DNA of 64,000 bases from Cyprinodon diabolis (lineage: Eukaryota > Chordata > Actinopteri > Cyprinodontiformes > Cyprinodontidae), in assembly GCA_030533445.1 (NCBI GenBank), contig CM060064.1, positions 1,171,416 through 1,235,415 on the forward strand, written 5' to 3'. How positions within the stretch are numbered: position 1 is the stretch's first letter; every line of letters starts with the position of its first letter. This document shows, piece by piece, positions 1 to 11,208 of this stretch. A program made the translations under genes and the position numbers. The notes below the pieces were generated by a model. It was given only the letters and a program-made list of their open reading frames with translations, searched no databases and was not told the DNA's origin.

Positions 1-1536
1 CTAAACTCGGGTCAGATTCCATGACTACCTCAGGTACAATCGCGGATAGAGGAGTGCTAATGATCTTATTTTTAATAAGATCAATCTTATTTATAAAGAA
101 TCCCATAAAACAATTACTTCTAAGAGCAGGTGGAATGGACGGTTCAACAGAGCTATGGCTCTGGGTGAGTTTGGCATCTGGATTAAAAAGAAATCTAGGA
201 TTATTCTTATTGTCCTCTATTAATGAGGAGAAATATGCTGCTCTTGCTTTAATTCAATTCAAGCTTTATTTCACTAAGGGTTTAAACACTGATATAAAAT
301 TAGTGTTCATGTGTTCCTCAGATGCTCATTACATTTCCATTACCAAGTATGACCAAGAGTCATTTAGTGGAATCCTGATGTCCATTCGCTGCTAGCTATG
401 TCAAAGAGGGTAAAGAATCATTTAACTAAAAGTTATTGGTTCTTGATTAAGCAAATCATTTAATAAAACATTATTTGGCCAAATAATTTTTTATTCACCT
501 CATGGATTTGCGTTGGGAATTGGTCTGAAAACATTCCAATTTCTTTAAAATGAGTGAAAAGCTCATTTGATCAGATCCCAAATTCTTCCAGATAAACTTT
601 GGTTTATCTGGAAGAATTGTTAAACTGAGTGTTAAACTGAAATATGTTTGACTTGGAGCTGAATTATGTTTGTTAATAAACTCTTATATTTTGAACAGAA
701 GTTGTGGTGAATTTATTCAATGTATCTGCAGAAATAACTGCTTGATCAGCAGTGAGATGCGGTGAAGGCAAAGAACTGCACCCAGAGCAATGCTTTGATC
801 AAGATAAACACTTTCCCATGCAGATGATTCAGGGCCGCATGTTTTAAAGAGGTTCAAGTACTGATCCATTATGCATCAGGGTCCTGTTCTTCACCAGGCA
901 CGCAGCGTGGCTTTGCACTTTAACACTGTTATCTTTCTGCTCCATTTAAAGATGTCAGATTTCTGCTTTGGGTTATTTGTGTTGCAGCAATAGCTGCATC
1001 AACGGCTCACTGAAACATGCAGGCTGGTAGCTAATCAGTTACTTTAAAAAGGTAATGAAGCTGAATGGATTTATGAATTACTGGGTAAGAAGAAAAAACG
1101 CACAGTTTGGGCAACTACATCTGCCCTCTAAGATATAAAGAGATAACTCTAAACATGTAATGTATGAAATTGGTTGACATTAAAAAGTTCAGAGAGGAAC
1201 ATATGAAATGATGGGAGCGATGCACTGAAAATGTCACGGTGTAATCACCAGCTGCTCCATAAGTGAATGTCATGCTCAGCTTTAAAAACAACCCCCTGCC
1301 TGCATTCATAATTTAAAATCATTCTACTTATCATATATACTGTAATTACTACACGTAAAAAAAAACTCAGTGTGTCTCAGTTTTGAACTGAGTTTCCTTC
1401 CTGTGAGTCTATTTCTACATGGTCCTTCCCTACTTCACTGCTTTTCTGGGTTTAACTGGACCTCCTGCTTCAAATCAGCAAAATGGCCCAAAATGTTCAA
1501 GTCATTCAACACTGGCTGCTTAAAGGAAAAACCGGC
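1..1536. other. No gene recognised
   Basis: AT-rich unassigned DNA. The longest open frame starts at 21 and codes for 124 residues with no recognisable domain; it looks like chance. The only structure seen is a short perfect hairpin at 581-618, listed separately. Confidence 0.5.
581..618. repeat. Perfect short hairpin (17-bp stem, 4-nt loop)
   Basis: AATTCTTCCAGATAAAC at 581-597 is followed by the loop TTTG and the exact reverse complement at 602-618. The stem is AT-rich and there is no long imperfect extension, so it is a foldback of unknown role. It could be a small MITE remnant. Confidence 0.7.
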
Positions 1537-2426
1537 CTGCACCCAGGACTGGGAGTATGACAGAAATAGAGCTTTCATTCTTTTCACAGTGAGGACTAAG
1601 GTCTATAATAATTATAAAATAACTTAACTTTATTGATCTCATATTGGACGAATTTACCTCTGCATTTAACCCATCCCCTTAGGGAGCAGTGGGTTGCCAC
1701 TGTGGGGCGCCTGGGGAGCAGTGTGGGGTTAAAGGAAAAGTCGCTCATATTCAGAATCCAAACTTCTTAAAGTTCTTTAAATCTGAAATGATTCCATCCT
1801 GTTCAATAAATGATCAGTGTTTTTAATTCAGAGTAATTTCCATGTGAATGTGCTTTACTGGAGGCATCCATGTTTGTCAAAGAACACTACTGCCACCTAC
1901 TGGTTAGTGACATTGTCACGGTGCGGTATCGGCTGTTGATCAAGTCCCAGGTCTGTATCTGGTGTTTGTCACAACGCGCTATTATCCAAGTCATCTTGAA
2001 AACATTCTTCTTCCAAATGTTGGCTACATATTACGTGTTTTTTCTCTGGCCAGAAGTTCGATGGCAAATCCTCCCTCTTCAAGTTGGCGATCCAACGACC
2101 AACCCGTCCGTGGAGGATCAGGAATCAGAAAGGTGGAATAACTCTTTTTTTCACTTTTACCCGATGTATTCCAGCATCCAGCTGCCATGCACGTGGGCAT
2201 TGTCAGTTTCACTATAGCTCTGGTGAATTTCAATGGTGAAGTCCTCTGGAAATCTTCAATAATTGTTGTTGATTGCAGATGTGTCTAGTAGTTCCCATTG
2301 ATTTAGCTTGTAAAGCGGGGAGAATGGCGCTAGGCTTACCGCACCGTGACGTCACTGCTGGAATATGGCAGGAGGGAGGGGTTACTATATTTGGGCAAAA
2401 ATGGCCGCTCCCAGACTCTGTGATTG
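1537..2426 (-). mobile_element. THAP-domain element, copy 1 (890 bp)
   Basis: This block recurs inverted at 17531-18420. Both copies are exactly 890 bp, and the stretches compared differ by only a few scattered bases. Read on the minus strand it encodes a THAP-type zinc finger (1970-2200). At its downstream end (about 1627-1745) it carries the tail of a tRNA-derived SINE, similar to the tails at 22480-22590 and 41455-41570. THAP fingers occur in host regulators and in transposases of P-element-like and some other DNA transposons. The small size and lack of a catalytic domain suggest a non-autonomous derivative. No clear terminal inverted repeats or target duplication were found. Confidence 0.65.
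1970..2200 (-). pseudogene. THAP zinc-finger fragment, frameshifted (copy 1)
   Basis: The start MPTC-x4-C gives the first two zinc ligands of the C2CH THAP finger. The second pair (CSRH-like, followed by an acidic run and CF) is readable only after a one-base shift at an A-run near 2030. The finger is about 70 residues, close to the usual 80-90. THAP fingers bind DNA in the nucleus. No transposase catalytic region follows, so the product would be at best a bare DNA-binding domain. The same shift is present in the copy at 17757-17987, so it predates the duplication. An intron or a different true frame is a less likely explanation. Confidence 0.6.
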
Positions 2427-2492
2427 CTACGCAAAATATATATGTATTTTTTGCTGATTAACACTAAATTAATGAAATCACTGCAAACATAT

Positions 2493-2670
2493 TGTTAGGA
2501 TTCCAGGTTGTGTGGGTTGTTTTTTGTGTTTTTCTTCACTCCACCACCAGATGGTGCCCTGTTCTTGTTGGGCCTCCTCGCACACCTGCTGCTCGTTGGG
2601 TCTTTACCAGAGGAGTTTTTGAGCAGCGGACTGTCACTACCTTGATGCCAGAGTGTACTCTAGCCAAACT
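2493..2670 (+). repeat. Partial copy of the LTR-like repeat at 42555
   Basis: Starts with TGTTAGGATTCCAG and follows the first roughly 160 bases of the solo LTR at 42555-43190 with moderate divergence, including the segment around CACCACCAGATGGTGCCC. Similarity fades after about 2670 and no matching 3' end was seen. Confidence 0.6.
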
Positions 2671-3089
2671 GAGATTAGCAGAGTCTAACCTTAGTGTTGT
2701 CTCTCCCAGTCTAAACTTGCTTTGTCTTTGTTCTTCAGCAGGAATTATTCCTGGCTGACCGGACCTTTCCTTTAACGATGGGACTAAAGCATCAGTTTAC
2801 AGTGGCGGGAAGCATGCTGGATCAGAAGGGAAGACACAAACAGACAGAAGATGGTGGGATGAGGAGCATCTTCTCCCAGAGAACAACCATCGGCACAGGG
2901 ACCCACAGGGTCATTTTTCCTCTGTTTCTCTTCTTTCTTTACACTAATAACTGCAACTGAGTGTTTTTTTTCTGTGAAACTGCTAAGGTTTGCAGACCAC
3001 TACCAGCATACTGACTGATGCACTGATGCAACCAGATTCCACAGACCTGTTAGAGACTGTGGAGGTGATGGTGGACACCTTCTCCCCTC
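2671..3089. other. No gene recognised
   Basis: Unassigned DNA between the LTR-like fragment and the tandem array. No domain, RNA gene or repeat boundary was recognised. Confidence 0.4.
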
Positions 3090-5724
3090 CCCTCCCCATC
3101 CATTCATCCATCCATCCATCATCCATCCATCCATCATCCATCATCAATCCATCCATCATCCATCCATCCATCCATCATCCATCCATCCATCCATCCATCC
3201 ATCATCAATCCATCCATCATCCATCCATTCATCCATCTATCCATCATCAATACATCCATCATTCATCCATCCATCCATCCATCGATCATCCATCGATCAT
3301 CCATCATCCATCGATCATCCATCATCCGTCATCCATCCATCCATCCATCATCCATCAATCATCCATCATCCATCCATCATCCATCCATCCATCCATCCAT
3401 CATCCATCCATCCATCCATCCATCCATCATCCATCCTCCATCCATCATCCATCCATCCATCCATCATCTATCCATCATCAATCCATCCATCCATCCATCC
3501 ATCCATCATTAATCCATCCATCATCCATCATTCCATCATCCATCCATCCATCCATCATCCATCCATCAGGCATCATCCATCCATCTATCATCCATCCATC
3601 CATCCATCCATCCATTCATCCATCCATCATCCATCCATCCATCCATCCATCCATCCATCCATCATCCATCCATCCATCCATCCATCCATCCATCCATCCA
3701 TCCATCCATCCATCCATCCATCATCTATCCATCATCCATCCATCATCCATCCATCCATCCATCCATCCATCCATCATCCATCCATCATCCATCCATCAGG
3801 CATCATCCATCCATCTATCATCCATCCATCCATTCATCCATCTATCATCCATCATCCATCCATCATGAATCCATCTATCATCCATCCTTCCATCATCCAT
3901 CCATCCATCCATTCATCCATCCATCATCCATCCATCATCCATCCATCCATCCATCCATCATCCATCCATCCATCCATCCATCCATCCATCATCCATCATC
4001 TATCATCCATCATCCGTCATCCATCCATCCATCCATCCATCCATCCATCATCCATCGATCATCCATCCATCCATCCATCCATCCTTCATCCATCCATCCA
4101 TCATCAATCCATCCATCATCCATCCATCCATCATCAATCCATCCATCATCCATCCATCCATCCATCCATCCATCCATCATCAATCCATCCATCATCCATC
4201 CATCCATCCATCATCAATCCATCCATCATCCATCCATCCATCCATCATCCATCATCCATCCATCCATCATCAATCCATCCATCATCCATCCATCCATCCA
4301 TCCATCATCAATCCATCCATCATCCATCCATCCATCCATCATCAATCCATCCATCATCCATCCATCCATCATCCATCCATCCATCATCCATCCATCCATC
4401 CATCATCCATCCATCCATCCATCCATCCATCATCAATACATCCATCATTCATCCATCCATCCATCCATCGATCATCCATCGATCATCCATCATCCATCGA
4501 TCATCCATCATCCATCAATCATCCATCATCCATCCATCATCCATCCATCCATCCATCCATCATCCATCCATCCATCCATCCATCCATCCATCATCCATCC
4601 TCCATCCATCATCCATCCATCCATCCATCATCTATCCATCATCCATCCATCCATCCATCCATCCATCATTAATCCATCCATCATCCATCATTCCATCATC
4701 CATCCATCCATCCATCATCCATCCATCAGGCATCATCCATCCATCTATCATCCATCCATCCATCCATCCATCCATTCATCCATCCATCATCCATCATCCA
4801 TCCATCCATCCATCATCAATCCATCCATCATCCATCCATCCATTCATCCATCCATCCATCCATCCATCATGCATCATCCATCCTTCCATCATCCATCCTT
4901 CCATCATCCATCCATCCATCCATCCATTCATCCATCCATCCATCATCCATCCATCATCCATCCATCCATCCATCATCCATCCATCATCCATCCATCCATC
5001 CATCCTTCCATCATCCATCCTTCCATCATCCATCCTTCCATCATCCATCCATCCATCCATCCATCCATTCATCCATCCATCCATCATCCATCCATCATCC
5101 ATCCATCCATCCATCATCCATCATCCATCCATCCATCCATCATCCATCCTTCCATCATCCATCCATCCATCATCCATTCATCCATCCATCCATCATCCAT
5201 CCATCATCCATCCATCCATCCATCATCCATCCATTCATCCATCCATCCATCATCCATCCATCCATCCATCCATCCATCCATCATCCATCCATCCATCCAT
5301 CCATCCATTCATCCATCCATCCATCCATCCATCATGCATCATCCATCCTTCCATCATCCATCCATCCATCCATCCATTCATCCATCCATCCATCATCCAT
5401 CCATCATCCATCCATCCTTCCATCATCCATCCTTCCATCATCCATCCATCCATTCATCCATCCATCCATCATCCATCCATCCATCCATCCATCCATCATC
5501 CATCCATCCATCCATTCATCCATCCATCCATCATGCATCATCCATCCTTCCATCATCCATCCTTCCATCATCCATCCATCCATCCATCCATTCATCCATC
5601 CATCCATCATCCATCCATCATCCATCCATCCTTCCATCATCCATCCTTCCATCATCCATCCATCCATCCATCCATTCATCCATCCATCCATCATCCATCC
5701 ATCATCCATCCGTCCATCCATCAA
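3090..5724. repeat. ATCC/ATC tandem array (about 2.6 kb)
   Basis: Nearly the whole stretch is CATC/ATCC tetramers broken at irregular intervals by ATC trimers, giving runs such as CATCCATCATCCATCC. Rare variants (TCGATCATCC, CAGGCATC, CTTCCATC, CATGCATC) mark longer internal repeats. The CAGGCATC marker ends near 3570, 3800 and 4730, and the marker around TACATCCATCATTC occurs at 3251 and 4437. Because trimers and tetramers are mixed, long open frames rich in Ser-Ile-His-Pro arise on the plus strand and Met-Asp-Gly-Trp frames on the minus strand. These are composition artefacts, not genes. Confidence 0.97.
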
Positions 5725-6344
5725 TTCAATTTCAATTCAGTTTATTTATATAGCGCCAAATTCACAACACATGTCATCTCAAGGCACTTTACAGTTCAAC
5801 CAGATCATACAGTCAAATTGATACAAAGTTTTCTATCTAAGGAAAACCAGTTGATTGCATCGACTCATTGACTCAAATACAATCCCTCACACTAAGCATG
5901 CTTGCAGCGACAGTGGAGAGGAAAAACTCCCTTTTAACAGGAAGAAACCTCCAGCAGAACCAGGCTCAGTGTGAGCGGCCATCTGCTGAGGCCCACTGGG
6001 GTTCAAGGAGACAGAAGCAGACATAGAAAAAGAAGCAGAGATAAAAAAAGCAGCTGTAAAAGCGCGGCCCCGTCCAGGAAACACACAGCCAGGCAGACGA
6101 GCTCCAAGGCAGCTCCCATGCCAGAGGATGAAGAGAGCACATCCACCCAGCCACGGCCAGAGAAACAGGACCACACTGGAAAACAGGCCGATCTCCAACA
6201 TCTACAAACAAGGGTGTTGATGGAAGCAGCACAGCTGATGTTTCTTTCCTGGATGACGTCACAGCCAAACAGGAACAGACGAGGCAAAGCTACTCTGAGG
6301 AAAAGCAGAGAGAGCAGAACGTTAGAGATTGAACTAACAGATTA
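5725..6344 (-). mobile_element. LINE 3' end (L2/CR1-like), 5'-truncated, inserted in the array
   Basis: On the minus strand this is the same sequence as 32786-33613, ending in the tandem tail (TTGAA)n at about 5725 that is typical of non-LTR retrotransposon 3' ends. It is 5'-truncated at about 6344. Both sides are ATCC repeat (left up to 5724, right TTATCCATCCATCCATGC at 6343-6360), so it inserted into the array. The open frames across it are UTR, not protein-coding. Confidence 0.75.
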
Positions 6345-6467
6345 TCCATCCATCCATGCTTCCCTGTGACACATCTGGTTTCTGGGAGATTCTGGGTGGA
6401 TGGCATGTGTTTATGGGCCGCTGTATTTATGTGTCAATTAGATCAATCCCGAGCATCGGCGAACCAA

Positions 6468-6540
6468 CCCCCCCCCCCACCCCCCCACCCCCCCCCCCCC
6501 CCCACCCCACCCCACCCCCCCACACCACCACCTCCTGCCC
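6468..6540 (+). repeat. C-rich low-complexity tract
   Basis: About 70 bases made almost entirely of C with scattered A (CCCCACCCC type). The minus strand is G-rich and could form G-quadruplexes. The proline-rich frames across it are artefacts. Confidence 0.95.
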
Positions 6541-8049
6541 TTTCAGGACACAAAACAAAACAACACAAGAGCTACCCCTGCGGATGTGATAAAAATATAT
6601 ATTCAGCATATAGTGCTGTTGCATTTTGAAAGGGTTTCCACCAGAGGATGCTTATTTCCATCCCTCTGGATCCTCCTGCCTGCTTTTCATGGCCGTAAAC
6701 AAAGGAATTATGTCTGTTTTTGTTGACTGCCTAGTTCTTTGCCCAGGGGTCTTTAATGCTACTTTCTTTGCCTTAAGCTGTTCATATTTGCACATAGGCA
6801 AGCATGAAGGTCCAAGAACACAGATGTCAGACCTGAATTACTTCTGAGGGATTAAACATCCCCTTGATTAAAGTGTGCCTGACTGAATTTTAATTCTACA
6901 CAGAAGAAAAAAATAGCCCTAAATAGTCTTTGTGACTGTCAGCTGAATGCAGCGCTGCTTCTATTTCTAAATGGAGCTCAACATTCTTGCAATTCAAAAC
7001 CCCATTATAGAAGACTTTCATTCCTCACACCTTCATACTGCTATTTTCTATCCCACCTGGAAGCCCTGAGAGAACCCAGAGCACCATCGGACAGAGTGAC
7101 AACCTGAAAAACATCAAGGTTCCAAAATGTGTCCTCCTAGTTGGATAAGGGTTTATTTTTGGCTCAGAGATCAATCTTTCTCATCATTAAGATGTGTCGT
7201 CTGCAGCCGTGTGAGCAGGAGGGAGGCAGTGATGCTGAGATGAGAAATGTGAGGAGAAAGCAAACTGACATTTCAGCTTAAGGTTCAACTTGTGATCAAA
7301 ATCAAACCCAGAGTCCAATTAAAAAGTAGGATTTTATTGGACTGGCAGAGAAACCGGATAATCTGTCAGAAACTGTATGTTTGTAGAAGGATGTCTGCAA
7401 ACATACGGTATATGACAGCCTGATGCAGAGACGTTCCCTACGCTACGCTCACTCAGCTGACACATAGGGGCCCCGAGCTTCTGGAGTACTACCAAAATAC
7501 TTCACATTATTTTGATTTATAGATAAAGATAATTCATAAAATATATATATATTTCTACTTGTAATAAATTAAAACCATTTCAAATGAATGACACTACTTT
7601 TACATTTAGTGATGATTTTTACATTGTGCACTTTTTTATTGTTCTATTGATTGATTTTTTACTATCTTACAGTATTTTTTTTAACTGTGACTGTGATGTA
7701 TTAATGAGTGATGATTAACTGATTAAAGTCTGTCTGCTTGTCCGTCTGTAATAATCCTTAGGTAAACGGTGGCTTTTAAACAATTATAAGTTGGTTCTAT
7801 TTATTGGCCCCATATGAGCCATAAAATATCCTTTACAAAATAAGATCCCCTGCAGCCCCAACCAATAAATTATAATCCGACTGTAATGACCAGAGTATGG
7901 AACATGGAAGAAGAAGAATTCTGGTTCACTAACCTTCTCAGACTTTGGGGACAAACTTTGACAGTTTATGAAGAAGTTGTCGCATTTGACGTCACTGGTG
8001 AATCTTTGAGGATTTCTGAATCTGTCCAAGTTGGTTTAGAGGAATCACT
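6541..8049. other. No gene recognised
   Basis: Unassigned AT-rich DNA with a short AT run near 7540. No coding domain or element boundary was seen. Confidence 0.4.
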
Positions 8050-8470
8050 TTGACAGTGACTCTGTCGATCCAGGGGAACCCAGTTGATAAGATCCGTGAG
8101 AGCAGAGACAGGAACACTGATCAAGAGGAAAAACCAGAGTACAGAATCGCAGAGTCGGTCCAGAGTCAAAGCCAATAGATCCAAGATCCAGAGACAATCA
8201 AGGGCAGAATCCGAGCAAGGTCAGAGAACAGATCAGAGATCCATAAACACACAAAGACAGGCCCAATAGGGTTCAGGGAGGCTCAGAGAATCAGGAGGCA
8301 GAATCAGGCAGGCTGACAGACAGGTAACAGGTTAACTGGACTAAATGACCAATGGCTCTTAATAATCTGGCACTAGTGACTGGTCTGAGAGCTGGCTCTA
8401 TAGCCAGGTGATCTGATGGATGCTAATTGGGAACTGGGCAGTGCTGACAGGTGTGTTGAATGATGAATCA
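8050..8470 (-). repeat. Possible LTR-like dispersed repeat
   Basis: A purine-rich stretch with repeated CAGAGTC/CAGAGA words, followed by text whose reverse complement (CACACCTGTCAGCACTGCCC) resembles the CACACCTG segment of other LTR-like repeats here (about 22285). No second copy or terminal repeat lies in the window, so this is tentative. Confidence 0.25.
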
Positions 8471-9654
8471 ATAAATCAAAAACAGCTGCTCACATTCAGC
8501 AAGTCTGACATCGTAGAAAATGTTAGGAGCAACGTCTTAAAAGCAGCAGAGACTGAATTTCAGCATCTAAGACGAAGCTAAGGGAGAACCACGAGAGATG
8601 AAAGGTTTTAAGCAGCTGCAGACCTTTCATCTTGCCTTTTCATTTGGTTTATGGAAATAGGTTAGCTTTTAGCATTTGCCTAAATACTGGATAGAAGCGT
8701 TAATTTCAACATCTGTTGTCAACCCTTCGTTTAAACTGTACTGTGAAAAACATTCATTGAAGCAGATCCATTCAAGTTCCTGTAAAACGTCTAAGAGCAT
8801 TTTATCTTTGTGTGATTTGTCCATGTTCCAACGAGCTCCTTATGATGTCAGTAATGTTTGACTTGTTTGGTTTAAGTCAGGTGTTTGGAGCCAAGTCACT
8901 GACAGACATTTCTGTTTAATCTTCTGCCAAAGTTTTCAGATTCTCCTGCTTTTATCTCCCTTTGTTCTCAGACTGGAATCAAGCGCTGTTGCATTTTTGG
9001 AAGAATAAAATCTCTCTTTTTTTCCACAATGAGTGAATTTAATAGAGGATTTTTCTCACCATCATTTTCAACCATATTTTTATTATATCTGCTCAATTAT
9101 AGCCTTTCATTACCTTCATGGATCTCTAATGATTTTGATATTTAAAGATATGTCCGGATTCTGTTATGTGACAGACGTCCTGTTTTCACCTAAACCTATA
9201 ATTTTCTACTGGACACCGTCCACAGGAGCATTTCTCACATCTGACCTGCTGATCTACTGATAATCTCATCCTCTATCCTGATCTAACTATCAAACATCTG
9301 CCTTTCATTTCAGTGGCAGGGCAGCAAACAATATTGTAAAAAATATGAATCCACATCACATTTCATACCCTTTTATTTGCTTATATAGTGACAGTTTATA
9401 ATGACTCTCCTCAAAAGCTCAGATAAAACAATGTTATTAAAAAATGACATTTAATTAAATTCAATCATAAAACTAAATTCCAGATCAGCTGAATGTATTA
9501 CCATGAAGTCCTACCTGCTAAAGTTCAGTCTTTTATTATCAAAGCTCAGCCAGATGTACTTATTTTAATAGAAGGAGCACATGCATAAAAACGGACCAAG
9601 GTCCTTGTTCTAAACCTATTTTTACAGAAAAGAAGCTGAATAACAAAAAAATAT
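8471..9654. other. No gene recognised
   Basis: Unassigned AT-rich DNA. Short open frames show no recognisable domain. Confidence 0.4.
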
Positions 9655-9928
9655 GCTGATGAAGGTTCTCAGTCATCCAGATCATAGTCATTCCGTAAAA
9701 GTTTAAAAACAATCCACTGGACTTGGTTTCCAAGGTTCGAAGACGTTTCTCCACCTCTCCAGGAAGCTTTCTCCATTCAAATGTCTGGAATCACAGTGAC
9801 TTTGAGTCTTTATAGACAAGGCCTTGTATCGCTTGGAAACATGCAAATGGTAACCGATGAATGGGTCGTTTGGTTCCATTGTTAGCCTGTAATATCTGAA
9901 ACCTGTCTATGATTCTGAGGGTCGGTCG

Positions 9929-10452
9929 TTAAAGGGGGGGGGGATTATCGTTAAAGGGGGGGATTGTCTCCTGTAATACCTGAAACCTGTCTATGATTGT
10001 TAAGAGTCGGTCATTAAGGAGGTATTGTTCACCGGCTGGAGCGGGTAGGTCCCTCGTTCCTCTGTTATGTGGTGGGGGGGTGTGGTGATACCTGGAAAGG
10101 ATCATCTCTGTTACTGAATTGTATGTTTTTGGAAGCTGGAATCTGAGTCCACCACCTCTGTTTAAAGTTGTTTTTTCTCTCTTAACATAGATGGCTTCCT
10201 TCCTCTCAAACAACCTGTCTTCTTTGTCCAAAATGTGGACATTCTGGTCCTAAAAGAATGTCCTTTGTGCACCAGGTGTAGGTGTACTGCGGAGTCTTGT
10301 CCAGAGGCGGCCGCTCTTCTGTGTTGGGCCATGCGTCTGTGGAGAGGTTGTTTGGTTTCTCCAATATAAAGATCAGAGCATTCCTCGCTGCACTGAACAG
10401 CATATACCACTCCGCTCATATTCGGTCTGGGGGTTTTATCTTTAGGATGCAC
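9929..10452 (-). pseudogene. GIY-YIG endonuclease of the Penelope-like element
   Basis: The endonuclease nicks target DNA for insertion. GVVYAVQCSEEC followed by DLYIGETKQPLHRRMAQHR is a clear GIY-YIG nuclease core (here VVY...YIG), with the conserved Arg in the helix that follows. After HLVHKGHSF (about 10255) the frame shifts, and the usual C-terminus continues in another frame as NVHILDKEDRLFERKEAIYV, then a Leu-Asn-Arg-Gly-Gly-Gly-Leu block. A matching C-terminal piece in one open frame is present at 57641-57806. Confidence 0.9.
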
Positions 10453-11208
10453 TAGCCTCTGTTTAAGGGTTTGGTTTGGTTTGAAATGTACTGGGATCTT
10501 GTTTTTTCAGAGACTCCAGCAACAGAAGGGATTGTGAGGTTTTTGCGTTTAATTTTCCCATCGCTGTCTTCTGTTGCGAGTCTTTTGGATTTCCTTGCTG
10601 ATTTGATAAAAGCCCAGTTTGGATATCCACAGTTTCGGAGAGCATCTTTGATGTGTTTCTGTTCTTTTTGCTTCCCATCTGTTTTAGTAGGGACATGTTC
10701 TGCCCGGTGTTTTAAGGTTCTGATGACTGAGAGTTTGTGTTCCAGTGGGTGGTGTGAGTCAGAAAGAAGATACTGGTCTGTGTGAGTAGGTTTCCTATAC
10801 ACTTCAATGTTTAGGCTTCCCTCTCCTTCCATGCTCACCAGACAGTCCAGAAAGGGTAGTTTGTTGTCCTCGGCATCCTCTCTGGTGAATTTGATGTTAC
10901 GGTCAACAGAGTTGATGGGTTTGGTGAAAGCTTCCACTTCCTCTAGCTGGATTTTGACGAATGTGTCATCCACGTATCTAAACCAGTTGCTTGGTGGTGT
11001 CCCATTGAAAGTGTCTAAAGCTCTCTTTTCCATTTCTTCCATGTAAAGATTGGCTACAATTGGGGATACTGGAGATCCCATTGCGCAACCATGCAACCAA
11101 ATTAGTCCTGTTGTTTAAGTCACTATCTTGTTGAAGACGTGTCCTGACTGTTTCCACTGCCTCTGTTATAGGTATGCATGTGAAAAGTGAAGTAACATCA
11201 AACTATAC
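10452..11208 (-). pseudogene. Penelope-like reverse transcriptase fragment
   Basis: Reverse transcriptase copies element RNA into DNA at the target site. Visible motifs in order are FDVTSLFTCIP (motif A with its catalytic Asp, about 11205), HGCAMGSPVSPIVANLYME (motif B, about 11090) and FRYVDDTFV (motif C with the catalytic Asp pair, about 10975). The spacing between motifs A and B is some 40 residues shorter than I expect for this family, and the frame changes there, so an internal deletion is likely. The fingers region upstream of motif A is absent. A further shift near 10470-10490 separates it from the endonuclease. Non-functional as read. Confidence 0.88.

Larger units (their letters stand above)
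9655..11208 (-). mobile_element. Penelope-like retroelement, decayed
   Basis: On the minus strand, reverse transcriptase motifs are followed by a GIY-YIG endonuclease and then a 3' region ending in GATGAAGGTTCTCAGTCATC (about 9656). This order, RT then GIY-YIG, is diagnostic of Penelope-like elements. The 3' region recurs at 57641-58185 (plus) and 30180-30450 (minus), giving three insertions of one family. The 5' end begins abruptly at about 11208, beside the BEL/Pao C-terminus. At least two frameshifts and an internal deletion disable it. Confidence 0.9.

Noticed and set aside
1537..2426. Terminal inverted repeats for the THAP element (weak CTGGGAG match at both ends)
   Set aside because: The match is only about 8 bases, offset from the ends, and no target duplication is seen at either copy.
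2990..5871. Long open frames rich in Ser-Ile-His-Pro (up to 668 residues) and Met-Asp-Gly-Trp on the other strand
   Set aside because: They are translations of the ATCC/ATC array; several frames on both strands are open at once, with no start context or domain.
5966..6287. Hydrophobic minus-strand frames resembling membrane proteins
   Set aside because: They lie in the 3' UTR of a LINE fragment, and the same sequence recurs at 33061-33451 and 49622-49933 with the same chance frames.
6380..6640. Proline-rich frames over the C tract
   Set aside because: Low-complexity artefact of a C run.
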